A stretch of DNA of 13,806 nt. Source: CAZXCQ01 sp964639275. Lineage in GTDB: Bacteria > Desulfobacterota > DSM-4660 > Desulfatiglandales > Desulfatiglandaceae. A model generated the notes under the pieces. It worked only from the letters and a program-made list of their open reading frames with translations. It did not search any database and was not told the DNA's origin. Both the position numbers and the translations under genes were made by a program. The stretch lies in contig CAZXCQ010000176.1 in assembly GCA_964639275.1 (NCBI GenBank), forward strand, positions 1-13,806, given 5' to 3'. Positions 1 to 8,629 of this stretch are shown one piece after another (the first letter of the stretch is position 1; each line of letters opens with the position of its first letter).

Positions 1-1995
1 TGTTTTGCCTCGGGGCACCTGCTGGAGAGGTTGACGCAAAGTGTCTCGCCGGCTCTGAGGATCACAAAGCGCATCCTCCTCATCATGGCGATTGCCTCCA
101 TTTTTCTGGCCCTCGCCCGGCCCCAGGTGGGGTTTCGCTGGAAAGAAGTCAAACGCAAAGGCATTGATATCCTCATGGCGGTGGACACGTCAAAAAGCAT
201 GCTGGCAAATGATGTAAGACCCAACCGTCTGGAGCGGAGCAAGATGGGCATTATGGATTTTGTCTCCAAGCTTGAGGGGGACCGGGTCGGGCTCATCCCC
301 TTTTCAGGGACCGCCTTTCTCATGTGCCCCTTGACCCTCGACTATGACGCCTTCAGGCAGTCGCTCATGGCCCTGGATACCGGAATCATCCCTGAGGTCG
401 GAACTGACCTGGGAAATGCCATCCACGAGGCCGAATTTGCCTTCTCAAACAAGGCAAATCACCGGATACTGATCCTGATTACCGACGGTGAAGACCTCGA
501 GGGACAGGCCTTGGCCGCTGCCAAAGAGGCTGCCGCCAGGGGCATGACCATTTACACCGTTGGCGTCGGGACCCCGGCAGGTGAACTGATCCCTTTAGAC
601 GGGCCTGGAAAGGGCGGCGCATTTCTCAAAGATGAGAAGGGGCAGGTGGTCAAATCGCGTCTGGATGAAAAGATGCTCCGCCAGATCGCAGAGGCCACCG
701 GTGGCCTTTATAGACCTCTCGGTCGCCAGGCCGAGGGGCTGGAGGCCATCTACCAGCAAAAGCTCAGCCTGGTGCCCAAACAGGAACTTGCCGAGAGGAT
801 GCAGAGGGTGCCGATCGATCGTTTTGAGTGGCCTCTCCTCTTTGCCCTGGTTTTGCTGGTGATTGAATTTGTCATTGGGGACAGGAGACCATCACGGAAG
901 ATACTCCCTGTCATCAAGACAGCCAGCCGCCGCCCTCTCGCCATGAGAAAGGCAGCCGTTGCCTCGCTTGTCACCCTCTTTTTTCTGGCCTTATTTGTCC
1001 GGCCCCATAATACCCTGGCATCCCCACAGGGTGCGGAAAAGGCCTACAAAAAAGGGGACTACGCCCTGGCAACCAAGGAGTATAAAGAGGCCGCGGAAAA
1101 AAGCCCCGAAGACAAGAAACTGCAATTCAACCTGGGTGCGGCAACATACAAAGACAAGAACTATAAGGAGGCCTCAAACGCCTTCAGAAAGGCATTGGAG
1201 AGTCCGGAGCTATCACTTCAGAATCTCGCCTATTACAACCTGGGAAACACCCTCTATCGCCAGGGTCAGGTGACGGAAAAATCAGATCCCAAGACCACCA
1301 TCAAGCAATGGGAAGAAGCCATAGAGGCATACGGCGGAGCGATCAAGCTCAACACAGAGGATGAAGACGCCCGCTTTAACCGGGAGTTTGTAAAGAAGAA
1401 ACTGGAAGAGCTCAAAAAGAAGCAGAACCAAAAGAAAAAACAAGACAAAAAGAAGAATAAGGGAACGGGTAAGAACAAAAAACAGGACAACAAGCAAGAC
1501 AAACAAAAGGATCAGAATAAGAACCAAAACAGCAAACAAAACAAACAAAAAAATCAGAACAAAGACCAAGACAACAAACAGGCCAAGAATAAGGAAGACA
1601 AGGGCGGTAAGCAGGACAAGCCCTCAGGTTCAAAGGGTAAGGACCCATCCAAGAAGTCAAAGAAACAGGAAAAACCCGACAAGGGGCAGAATATGGATCA
1701 ACAGAAAGACCGGGATAGAAAGGGGCCCAAACCCGAACATCCAAAAAAGCAACAGGCCAAACAGGGGGGAGCCGAAAAGGACCAAAAGACCCCCGCAAAG
1801 CTCGAACCCGACCAGCGGGGCCAGAATCCTTCCAGGTCTGTTGCCTCCCGAAGACGGAGACCCGGGCAGATGACCGAGAAGGAGGCAAAGGACCTGCTCA
1901 ATTCCCTCAAAGGAGATGAGCGCGCCATGCCCATCTTTGCCAAAAACAAGGCACAGGGGAAAAGACAAGACCATAGGAAAAGGAGGGACTGGTGA
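1..1995 (+). CDS. batB: BatB-BatC fusion: VWA domain plus TPR protein, 5' truncated
   Basis: The reading frame is open from base 1, and ten codons before the TTG at 31 already read like BatB (FASGHLLERLT), so the true start lies left of the window; the TTG is probably not a start. Numbering codons from base 1: a membrane segment at about 24-41, then a VWA domain with a complete MIDAS metal site (DTSKS at 62-66, the Thr of GTDLGNA at 135, TDGED with Asp162), a membrane segment at about 277-294, a second hydrophobic stretch at about 318-335 that resembles a signal peptide, TPR repeats at about 344-463, and a very Lys/Gln/Asn/Asp-rich region at about 466-597. The C-terminus ends in RRDW, similar to the K/RDW ends I recall for VWA-TPR proteins. 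Bat proteins are thought to form an envelope complex linked to aerotolerance or stress; the molecular role is not established. BatD follows with a one-base overlap. Family assignment is strong. Confidence 0.9.
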   Translation, partial: CFASGHLLERLTQSVSPALRITKRILLIMAIASIFLALARPQVGFRWKEVKRKGIDILMAVDTSKSMLANDVRPNRLERSKMGIMDFVSKLEGDRVGLIPFSGTAFLMCPLTLDYDAFRQSLMALDTGIIPEVGTDLGNAIHEAEFAFSNKANHRILILITDGEDLEGQALAAAKEAAARGMTIYTVGVGTPAGELIPLDGPGKGGAFLKDEKGQVVKSRLDEKMLRQIAEATGGLYRPLGRQAEGLEAIYQQKLSLVPKQELAERMQRVPIDRFEWPLLFALVLLVIEFVIGDRRPSRKILPVIKTASRRPLAMRKAAVASLVTLFFLALFVRPHNTLASPQGAEKAYKKGDYALATKEYKEAAEKSPEDKKLQFNLGAATYKDKNYKEASNAFRKALESPELSLQNLAYYNLGNTLYRQGQVTEKSDPKTTIKQWEEAIEAYGGAIKLNTEDEDARFNREFVKKKLEELKKKQNQKKKQDKKKNKGTGKNKKQDNKQDKQKDQNKNQNSKQNKQKNQNKDQDNKQAKNKEDKGGKQDKPSGSKGKDPSKKSKKQEKPDKGQNMDQQKDRDRKGPKPEHPKKQQAKQGGAEKDQKTPAKLEPDQRGQNPSRSVASRRRRPGQMTEKEAKDLLNSLKGDERAMPIFAKNKAQGKRQDHRKRRDW

Positions 1996-3920
1996 TGGAT
2001 TACGGTAAAATCAAGACCCGGACAATAAGGGGGATGATGATATGTAGCGCAGCGCTCCTGTGCGCAGCCGGAGTTCTGGCCCTTTCCGCGGGGGGCGCCC
2101 AGGGGAAAAACAACCCGGGCAGCATATCTGTGGCACTGCAACCGCGACAGATTCCCTTGGGAGGTGCTGCCATGCTGTCCGTATCGATCTCAGGCGCCGA
2201 GACCGGGCAACCCAATATCCCTCGCGTCAAGGGGCTCAGGTTTATTCCAGCCGGACAGAGCAGTGAATACCGGTCGGTCAACGGGAGGGTATCGTCGTCT
2301 GTTTCCTTTCTCTACCAGGTCCAGGCCGATCATGCTGGGGACTTCACGATCCCCCCAATTGAGGCAGAGATAAACGGGCAGACCAGAACAACACAACCGC
2401 TCTCGCTTCGCGTATCAAAGACACAGGGGCCGACCGGGGCCACCCCAAGACCCCTGCCGCCCCCCCGTGCGGGGGTCTCTACAAAATCAGCCCCCCTGAG
2501 TGAAGATGAAGCGGATAAGGTTGTATTTCTCCGGGCTGTGCCGGCAAATCCCCGCCTGTATGTGGGAGAAATGGTGCCGGTTGAGATCAGGGCATATTTT
2601 CGAGACGGGGTTCAGGCGACCCTGAATACACTGCCCCTCATCAAGGGGGATGCCTTTGCCTGGCAGTCGCTCAACAATGAACCCCAGCAGACCAGGGAGG
2701 TCATTGATGGTCATGTTTTCCATGTATTGACGTGGCACACCGCCATGTCAGGGGTCAAAGAGGGGGAGTATCCCCTGAGCATTGAACTGGATGCCACTAT
2801 TATGGTACCCGGCGCCTCACGTCGGATGCGTTCCCCATTTGGCAGGTCTCTGTTTGATGATGACTTTTTTGACTCCTTTTTCACCCCCACGCAGAAAAGA
2901 CAGATCAAGGTGGCAAGCCTGCCCCAAAAGATGCGGGTCCTGCCCCTGCCAAAACTGGGAAGACCCGAGAATTTCACCGGGGCCGTGGGTGAGTTCAAAC
3001 TGTGGGCCACTGCCAGCCCAAAAAATACCATGGTCGGGGACCCCATTACGCTAAAGATGACAGTGAAGGGATCGGGCAACTTTGACCGGGTCTCATGCCC
3101 CGCGCTCAGCGCTGACAAGGGGTGGAAGACCTATACACCGAGTGATGTATTCAAGCCCTCCGAAAGCTCGGGCTTTGATGGGAAAAAGGTCTTTGAGCAG
3201 GCCATAATCCCCCTTGACCCATCCATTGACACGATCCCCCCCGTGGACTTCTGTTATTTCGATACCGGGGCGGGAAAGTATGTCAATCTACGCACAAAAC
3301 CCATACCGGTCAAGATCGCGGCTGCCGGGACAGGGGCTCAAAGGGCCTCCAACCCAACCAACCATTCACCCGCAAAGGCATCCGCCCCGGGATCAACAGG
3401 CACCTTGCCGGCGGATACCCAGACCGGTGGCCTGGCACCCATCCACATCTCCATGGGCCCTGTGGTGGGGAGCCTGCGACCTACGATCGAAAACCCCTGG
3501 TTTTTGGGTGCTCAGGGGATCCCCCTGGGGGCGCTCTTTACCGGTCTCTTTTTTAGCCGCCGGCGTCGCAGGATGACCGATGACCCGAAATTGGCGAGGA
3601 GAAAACAGGTAAGACAAAAAATTAACATATCGGTCAAGGAAATGGACCGAGCCATCGCCGGGCACGATGTTGAGGGGTTTTTTCGGGCATGCCGGTGTGC
3701 ATCCCAGGAGCGTATGGGCGAGATATGGACCCTGCCGGCTGAGAGCATTACCCTTGCCGAAGTCAAAGAACGCCTCCCCGAGAGTGCCGCTGGCATCAGA
3801 CAGGTCTTTGAGACGGCCGATGCGGTTGCATACTCGGGCCAAACCTTTACCCAGGAGGAACTGAGACAATGCAAACAACTGGTAATCAAAGAACTAAAGA
3901 ATCTGGAGGGAAAACCATGA
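1995..3920 (+). CDS. batD: BatD, membrane-anchored periplasmic protein
   Basis: The protein has 641 residues from ATG 1995, whose A is the last base of the batB stop (TGATG). AGGAGG at 1981-1986 sits 8 nt upstream; an in-frame GTG at 1992 is possible but has only a 5-nt spacer. A signal peptide covers about residues 1-36. A long beta-rich extracytoplasmic region follows, with repeated immunoglobulin-like stretches (for example FTGAVGEFKLWATASP, then a VGDPITLKMTVKGSGNFD segment typical of BatD). One membrane helix lies at about 498-518, followed by an Arg-rich stop-transfer patch (SRRRRRM) and a helical cytoplasmic tail of about 120 residues. This is the usual BatD (oxygen-tolerance family) layout. 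BatD is presumed to scaffold the VWA proteins BatA/BatB across the membrane; this is family inference. Its stop overlaps the next start as ATGA. Confidence 0.9.
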   Translation: MDYGKIKTRTIRGMMICSAALLCAAGVLALSAGGAQGKNNPGSISVALQPRQIPLGGAAMLSVSISGAETGQPNIPRVKGLRFIPAGQSSEYRSVNGRVSSSVSFLYQVQADHAGDFTIPPIEAEINGQTRTTQPLSLRVSKTQGPTGATPRPLPPPRAGVSTKSAPLSEDEADKVVFLRAVPANPRLYVGEMVPVEIRAYFRDGVQATLNTLPLIKGDAFAWQSLNNEPQQTREVIDGHVFHVLTWHTAMSGVKEGEYPLSIELDATIMVPGASRRMRSPFGRSLFDDDFFDSFFTPTQKRQIKVASLPQKMRVLPLPKLGRPENFTGAVGEFKLWATASPKNTMVGDPITLKMTVKGSGNFDRVSCPALSADKGWKTYTPSDVFKPSESSGFDGKKVFEQAIIPLDPSIDTIPPVDFCYFDTGAGKYVNLRTKPIPVKIAAAGTGAQRASNPTNHSPAKASAPGSTGTLPADTQTGGLAPIHISMGPVVGSLRPTIENPWFLGAQGIPLGALFTGLFFSRRRRRMTDDPKLARRKQVRQKINISVKEMDRAIAGHDVEGFFRACRCASQERMGEIWTLPAESITLAEVKERLPESAAGIRQVFETADAVAYSGQTFTQEELRQCKQLVIKELKNLEGKP

Positions 3921-4726
3921 ACGCAATCAGTATAGACACAAGACCCGGGATGTTGATGCATCTCCTCTTTGCCGGAGCACTGGCCCTCTTTATTTGCATA
4001 AACCCCTTAAAGGCCGGGGCAGCGGATATGCAGGATCTCTTTTCCCAGGGCAACCGGGCATACGCCGAGGGGAGGTATGACCAGGCCCTTTCCTGCTATG
4101 GGAAAGTGATGGAGAAGGAAGGGTTTTCAGCCTCCCTTCTCTACAACATGGCCAATGCCTATTACCAGAAAAAGGAGGTGGGCCAGGCCATCCTGAACTA
4201 TGAGCGGGCGCTCTACCTTGACCCGGGGAACCCGGATATCCAGGCCAACCTGTACCGGGCCAAGAGAGAATTCGGGTTGGATCCTGAAACACCCGCCCCG
4301 TGGAAACGACCCTTTGATGTGTTGAACCTAAATCGATGGACCTGGCTGGGGAGTATTGCCCTGGGAGTATTCTGCCTTATATTCTTTCTGAGGGGTGTAG
4401 CACCCCGGATCCTGCCCCGCAAACTGCTGAGGGGGATAGTGGGTGTGTTACTTGTCTTTATTGCGGTGAGCAGTGCGGGGGTAACGATCCAGTATATGGA
4501 TATGAACCGAGGGGTCATCACCGGGGACAATCCTCGCCTCCTTGTCTCACCCTTTGACTCGGCATCGAGCGCAGCCCAGATAAGAGATGGAGAGATTGTC
4601 AGGATAGCCAGGGCCTACAAGGACTTTGTCCTTGTCAAAGCGCCGGGCGGCAACTCGGGATGGATAGCAAAGGCGGCCATAGAGCCTGTTATCCCATCGC
4701 AGGAGTGGGGGGAAAACGCCACCTGA
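3917..4726 (+). CDS. batE: BatE-like TPR and SH3-domain membrane protein
   Basis: The chosen start is ATG 3917, overlapping the batD stop (ATGA), with GGAGGG at 3905-3910 and a 6-nt spacer. An in-frame ATG at 3869 lies inside batD without a comparable ribosome site. The product has 269 residues: a signal peptide at about 1-36 (ending KAGAA), two TPR units at about 38-118 (NRAYAEGRYDQALSCYGK, then NMANAYYQKKEVGQAILNYE), membrane helices at about 142-158 and 172-190, and a C-terminal bacterial SH3-like domain at about 198-258 (ends GNSGWIAKAAIEPV). The TPR + two helices + SH3 order is characteristic of BatE of the Bat operon. The TPRs probably contact partner proteins on the periplasmic side. 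It is the last bat gene; the protease gene follows after 101 bp. The family call is good; the partner is inference. Confidence 0.85.
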   Translation: MNAISIDTRPGMLMHLLFAGALALFICINPLKAGAADMQDLFSQGNRAYAEGRYDQALSCYGKVMEKEGFSASLLYNMANAYYQKKEVGQAILNYERALYLDPGNPDIQANLYRAKREFGLDPETPAPWKRPFDVLNLNRWTWLGSIALGVFCLIFFLRGVAPRILPRKLLRGIVGVLLVFIAVSSAGVTIQYMDMNRGVITGDNPRLLVSPFDSASSAAQIRDGEIVRIARAYKDFVLVKAPGGNSGWIAKAAIEPVIPSQEWGENAT

Positions 4727-4827
4727 AAGCGATAGGGCCCCGGAGTAAAGCGAAAAATTCACCTGGCTCTCAGCCCCGTCGGGCCCGGAGCCAATTCAAC
4801 CAAAACAGCACAGAAAGGAGAATAGAT

Positions 4828-6300
4828 ATGAAGACAAATAAGATTTTCAAGGCCTTTTTAGCCCACAAGAGAATAGCGGTGATCCTGATATTCCTGGTGG
4901 CCGGGTTTCTGGCGGTTTGTGGCACCTATTCGGTTCCCAATACCCAGGCAAAAGCCAAGGACGTCGCGGGCGTGCCTGATAGCTTTACCAGACTGGCTGA
5001 ATTGTACAGCCCCGCTGTCGCCAACATCCGGGCAGAGAAGACCCAAAAGATTGAAGGACCCATGTACCGCGGTTTTGGACAAAACCAGCCCTTTGACAAA
5101 GGCAACCCCTTTCATGACTTTTTTGAGAAGTTCTTTGGGGGACAACAACCCCCCCATGAGTTTAAGCAACAAGGGATTGGGTCGGGCTTTATTATTGACA
5201 AAGACGGCTATATTGTCACCAACAACCATGTGGTAGAAGGTGCGGACAAGATAAAGGTTATTTTAAAGAACAAGAAGGAGTTTGATGCCAAGATTGTAGG
5301 GCTGGACCCCAACACCGACCTGGCGCTCATAAAGATAACGCCGGATCACCAACTTCCCACGATTCAACTGGGAGATTCAGATGCCCTCAAGGTGGGTGAA
5401 TGGGTCGTGGCCATCGGAAATCCCTTTGGTCTCGAACATACGGTAACGGCAGGCATCATCAGTGCCAAGGGGCGTGTGATCGGCTCAGGCCCTTATGATG
5501 ATTTCCTCCAGACCGATGCCTCAATCAACCCGGGCAACAGCGGTGGCCCCCTCATCGATATGCAGGGGAAGGTCATCGGGATCAATACAGCCATCATTCC
5601 CGGGGGGCAGGGCATTGGATTTGCCATCCCCATCAACCTGGCCAAAGGGATTATTGAGCAGCTCAAGACCAAGGGGGAAGTTACCCGGGGCTGGCTGGGT
5701 GTGGGAATCCAGGATCTGACCGAAGATCTTAAGGAATACCACGGAATAAAGGAGGATGAGGGTGTCCTTGTCACACAGGTCTTCCCGGGTGACCCTGCCC
5801 AAAAGGCCGGAATAGAACCCAAGGATATTATCCTGGAGGTCGATGGCCGCAAGGTCACAAACAGCCGGGCGCTGAGCCGGATGATTGCCGAAACCGCTGT
5901 TGGCGCCAGGGTAAAAGTCCTGGTCCTGCGTGATGGCAAGAAAAAGACATTTGAAATCGAACTGGCCAAGAGAGAGGACAAAAGGCTTGCCGCCGCCAGG
6001 GGTAGAATGGAGCGAGAGTACGAATTCGGGATCCAGGTAGGCGAACTGACCCCGGATATGGCAAAAAGGTTCAACATCCCGGCAAAAGAAGGGGTGGTAG
6101 TGATGAACGTGGAACCGGATAGCAAGGGTCAGAAGGCCGGTATTATGCCGGGGGATTTGATCAGAGAGATCAACCACAAGGACATCAGTTCGGTGGAAGA
6201 ATACGAAAAGGAACTCGCAAAGGTCAAACCTGGGGAGTCCGTCTCCATGTATATCTGGAGAATCAACAGAGGCTTTATGGTCATAAAGCTGACCAAGTAA
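4828..6300 (+). CDS. degP: Periplasmic Do/HtrA (DegP/DegQ-type) serine protease
   Basis: Start ATG 4828 follows GAAAGGAG (4813-4820) with a 7-nt spacer. The frame is open further upstream to 4660, inside batE, but lacks a ribosome site there. The 490-residue product has a signal peptide (hydrophobic core about 17-30, probable cleavage after AKA at 43), a Phe/Gly/Gln-rich flexible loop (about 80-115), and a trypsin-like domain with a complete triad: His134 (TNNHVV), Asp164 (NTDLALIK), Ser238 (NPGNSGGP). Two PDZ domains follow: PDZ1 about 285-375 with the GWLGVGIQ lead-in, and PDZ2 about 405-488. Length and order match the Do subfamily, which degrades or holds misfolded envelope proteins. It may be transcribed with the bat genes or from its own promoter in the 101-bp gap; I see no clear promoter there. 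It converges with the mtfA-like gene 28 bp downstream. Confidence 0.95.
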   Translation: MKTNKIFKAFLAHKRIAVILIFLVAGFLAVCGTYSVPNTQAKAKDVAGVPDSFTRLAELYSPAVANIRAEKTQKIEGPMYRGFGQNQPFDKGNPFHDFFEKFFGGQQPPHEFKQQGIGSGFIIDKDGYIVTNNHVVEGADKIKVILKNKKEFDAKIVGLDPNTDLALIKITPDHQLPTIQLGDSDALKVGEWVVAIGNPFGLEHTVTAGIISAKGRVIGSGPYDDFLQTDASINPGNSGGPLIDMQGKVIGINTAIIPGGQGIGFAIPINLAKGIIEQLKTKGEVTRGWLGVGIQDLTEDLKEYHGIKEDEGVLVTQVFPGDPAQKAGIEPKDIILEVDGRKVTNSRALSRMIAETAVGARVKVLVLRDGKKKTFEIELAKREDKRLAAARGRMEREYEFGIQVGELTPDMAKRFNIPAKEGVVVMNVEPDSKGQKAGIMPGDLIREINHKDISSVEEYEKELAKVKPGESVSMYIWRINRGFMVIKLTK

Positions 6301-6315
6301 AGAAAGACAAAATAA

Positions 6316-6382
6316 GGGGCGCAGGGCCCTAACCCAAGAGCTTTTTGCTTTCCTCCTTTGCTCGAGGGGAACCCTGCGCCCC
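6316..6382. repeat. 11-bp perfect inverted repeat spanning the mtfA 3' end
   Basis: GGGGCGCAGGG at 6316-6326 is exactly complementary to CCCTGCGCCCC at 6372-6382, with a 45-bp spacer. The left arm lies between the convergent protease and mtfA stops; the right arm lies in the last codons of mtfA. In RNA from either strand it would form a long-looped stem. No T-run follows either arm, so it is not a classical intrinsic terminator. It could be a transcript-end structure for both convergent units, or chance in GC-rich DNA. Confidence 0.45.
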
Positions 6383-7213
6383 CACCCCTTTCTGATACCA
6401 CGCTGCCGGATCCATCTTATAGTAGCCCTTCAGCTGTTCATACAACCCAGGGTGCCTGTTTTTGAGCTGCCGTGGCCTTTCAAAAAATGTCTCGGTGGCA
6501 ACCGCAAAGAATTCGGCAGGGTTGGTGGCCCCATAGGCATCCATGACGTCCTTTATATGGTGTTTTACCTCTTCCCGAAGGTTTTCATACTCCCTGCTCA
6601 AAATACGGGCCCAGGGGCCATAGCTTGAGCGGTTATCCAGGGTCGGTGCCCCGTCCGCCTCTCCCTCTTCCTGGTCCAGCTGGTGTGCGAATTCATGGAG
6701 CACCACATTATGGCCATCGCTTATGTCTCTGGGACTATGTTTCACATGATCCCACGAAAGGACAAGGCTCCCTGCGTCCCACGACTCACCCAGCCGAACG
6801 CTCTCATTCTCCACATATGCCGAACCGATTGGGCTCAACTTTTTGGCAACATAGGCACCCGGATACACCAGGATGGTTGAGAGCCTGGAAAAGAAGCGAG
6901 TCTTATGATTCAACAGCAATATACAGGCCTGGGCCGCGATGGTCAGCCTGACCTCATCGGTGATCTCAAACCCCCCACACCCCTCAAAGCGTTTTTCTGC
7001 CAGAAAGACCTGGATATCGCCGTGGAGTTGTCCCTTTAGGGAATCGGGGAGATGTCGATAGAGGGCGACATTTTGCTCCAAAAACCCCTCCCATTCAGAT
7101 GGAAATGGCCTTGCCATCAGTCGTGCCCGTTTGCGGTCTCGTAATCCCCGCATCCCCATCAAAAAGGCCAGGACAATGGCCGCGCCAACCACCAGAATGA
7201 CAAAAATCATCAT
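6329..7213 (-). CDS. mtfA: MtfA-family zinc peptidase with N-terminal membrane anchor
   Basis: The product has 294 residues. The zinc-peptidase signature VVLHEFAHQLD contains HEFAH (His173, Glu174, His177), and a downstream NPAEFFAV segment supplies the probable third ligand (Glu234). Further MtfA-like blocks are an N-terminal helical part with AAQACILLLN (about 93-102) and LVYPGAY (about 115-121), and a C-terminal YYKMDPAAW block. E. coli MtfA is a soluble protein that binds the repressor Mlc and has aminopeptidase activity. This one differs in having a strongly hydrophobic N-terminus (residues 1-20) that looks like a membrane anchor, and about 20 extra C-terminal residues encoded across an inverted repeat. 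ATG 7213 is preferred (AGGCGG, 7-nt spacer); ATG 7210 is also possible. It lies 15 bp after the histidine kinase gene, so it is probably co-transcribed with the two-component system. Its substrate here is unknown. Confidence 0.85.
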   Translation of the reverse strand: MMIFVILVVGAAIVLAFLMGMRGLRDRKRARLMARPFPSEWEGFLEQNVALYRHLPDSLKGQLHGDIQVFLAEKRFEGCGGFEITDEVRLTIAAQACILLLNHKTRFFSRLSTILVYPGAYVAKKLSPIGSAYVENESVRLGESWDAGSLVLSWDHVKHSPRDISDGHNVVLHEFAHQLDQEEGEADGAPTLDNRSSYGPWARILSREYENLREEVKHHIKDVMDAYGATNPAEFFAVATETFFERPRQLKNRHPGLYEQLKGYYKMDPAAWYQKGVGAQGSPRAKEESKKLLG

Positions 7214-7228
7214 GTTGCCGCCGCCTGT

Positions 7229-8629
7229 TTATCCGGCCCCAGGGAGCCTGGTCACAAATGTTGAACCCTTTCCGGGTTTGCTTTCAACACTGACTGTCCC
7301 GCCATGTGCCTGGACAATGGCCCTTACAAAGCTGAGCCCCAGGCCCAGCCCACGCCTTGACCGGCTCCGGTCCCCCCGGTACAATCGATCCCAGATCTTG
7401 TTGACCTCTTCGGGCCGGATTCCCATCCCTTGATCAGAGACCGAGACCAGGGCATCACCCTCGCTTTCTCGTGCCGAGATCTCAACCCGCCCCCCGTCAC
7501 CGCTATACTTGAGGGCATTGTCCACCAGGTTGGCGATCACCTGTTGAAAACGGGTGCGATCGGCATTGATCAGCAGTTCGTCGGGGAGGGTGACCAGCAT
7601 GGAAATATTTTTTTCATCGGCCACGATCTCATATAGATCCACCACGGCCCTGATCACCTCGGGGATAGAGACCTGGGTCTTATCCAGTCTCATCGCCCCG
7701 GTCTCGGCCTCGGCCACATCCATGAGGGTATTGAGCATCGTCAGGACCCGCTCAGACTCCTCCATGCAGTCGCCGAGTGCCTCGTAGCAGGCACCGGGGT
7801 TGTTGGAATCCTGAAGGGCGAGTTCCGCGACGCCACGGAGACGGGTCATGGGTGTCCGCAGATCATGGGCCACATTATCCAGCGAGTTATGCATGGCCGT
7901 GATCAGGGAGTCGTTTTTGTCAAGCATCTGGTTAAAGAGGCTGACCAGTTCATCCATCTCCCCGCGTCCGCTCCGCACGGGTACCCGCTTGCTCATCTCT
8001 CCTGTCTTTATGATATCCCGGACGGTTTGAATCAGGTTGCGGATCGGCCGGATCGCTCGGAATGTCAAGAACCCCCCGCCGATTATCCCGAGCAGGAGGA
8101 TCGGCACAACAAAGCTGATAAAGACGGTCCTGAAGTAGGAAAGCAGCTCCTGGCTCTGGGTAGAGCTCTTTCCCACCTGAAGCGTGAGACCACCGGGCAG
8201 GGGCGCCAGGCCAATGGTCCAGGCCCCTTTCTTTGCCTGGTCTTTGATGGAGAGCCACAGATCGGTGCCGCTCGGGGAGATTGATCTGAGTTTGCTCAGG
8301 TCAAAACCTTCAAACCCTCGAGGGATGCTGACAAAGAGGACATTGTTAAAGGGTCCCACGACGCGAACAAAAAAGATGTCGCGGCTGGTATCGGATTGCT
8401 CGTCAAAGCGGGCCTTGAGTGCCCTGAGGCCCCCCTCCGCGTACCAGGCCAGGTATTCCTGGATCCGATTCTTGATAATCTCCTGTTCCCTTTGCTCAAC
8501 CAGACCCCCGATAAGATAATAGGCGACGACAAAAAGCCCCAAAGAGCTGATCACAAAAAACAGGGCATAGAGCAGGCTCAGCTTCAAACTGAATGTCAGC
8601 CCGACCTTGTTACTTCTCCTTGAGGACAT
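7229..8629 (-). CDS. HAMP-domain sensor histidine kinase
   Basis: The 466-residue membrane kinase has TM1 at about 17-40, an extracytoplasmic sensor region at about 42-165, TM2 at about 167-190, and HAMP at about 190-242. The HisKA dimerisation helix carries the phospho-acceptor His255 in NVAHDLRTPMTRL. The HATPase_c domain shows the N box (ANLVDNALKYS, about 365-376), G1 (DQGMGI, 399-404), and G2 (GLGLGLS, 427-433). All catalytic motifs look intact. It should phosphorylate the response regulator encoded just upstream, whose stop it overlaps by 20 nt. ATG 8629 is the only good start in frame, although its ribosome site is weak, so translation may be coupled to the regulator gene. The sensed signal cannot be read from the short sensor region. 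Linkage to an mtfA-like gene and convergence with an HtrA protease make envelope stress a reasonable guess only. Confidence 0.93.
   Translation of the reverse strand: MSSRRSNKVGLTFSLKLSLLYALFFVISSLGLFVVAYYLIGGLVEQREQEIIKNRIQEYLAWYAEGGLRALKARFDEQSDTSRDIFFVRVVGPFNNVLFVSIPRGFEGFDLSKLRSISPSGTDLWLSIKDQAKKGAWTIGLAPLPGGLTLQVGKSSTQSQELLSYFRTVFISFVVPILLLGIIGGGFLTFRAIRPIRNLIQTVRDIIKTGEMSKRVPVRSGRGEMDELVSLFNQMLDKNDSLITAMHNSLDNVAHDLRTPMTRLRGVAELALQDSNNPGACYEALGDCMEESERVLTMLNTLMDVAEAETGAMRLDKTQVSIPEVIRAVVDLYEIVADEKNISMLVTLPDELLINADRTRFQQVIANLVDNALKYSGDGGRVEISARESEGDALVSVSDQGMGIRPEEVNKIWDRLYRGDRSRSRRGLGLGLSFVRAIVQAHGGTVSVESKPGKGSTFVTRLPGAG

Noticed and set aside
1412..1888. Minus-strand ORFs opposite the Lys-rich tail of BatB-BatC
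   Set aside because: Phe/Leu/Cys-rich composition is simply the complement of AAG/AAC/CAA codons; it does not look like a real membrane protein.
4765..4792. Hairpin GGCTC/GAGCC between batE and the protease gene as a terminator
   Set aside because: Only 5 bp in the outer stem plus a small inner CCC/GGG pairing, and no T-run after it.
4909..4923. Lipobox in the protease signal peptide (LAVC)
   Set aside because: The residue before Cys31 is Val instead of Gly/Ala/Ser, and a good signal peptidase I site follows at AKA, so a lipoprotein is unlikely.
5493..6125. 210-codon minus-strand ORF antisense to the protease gene
   Set aside because: Serine/proline-rich shadow of the conserved serine protease coding sequence; no domain features.
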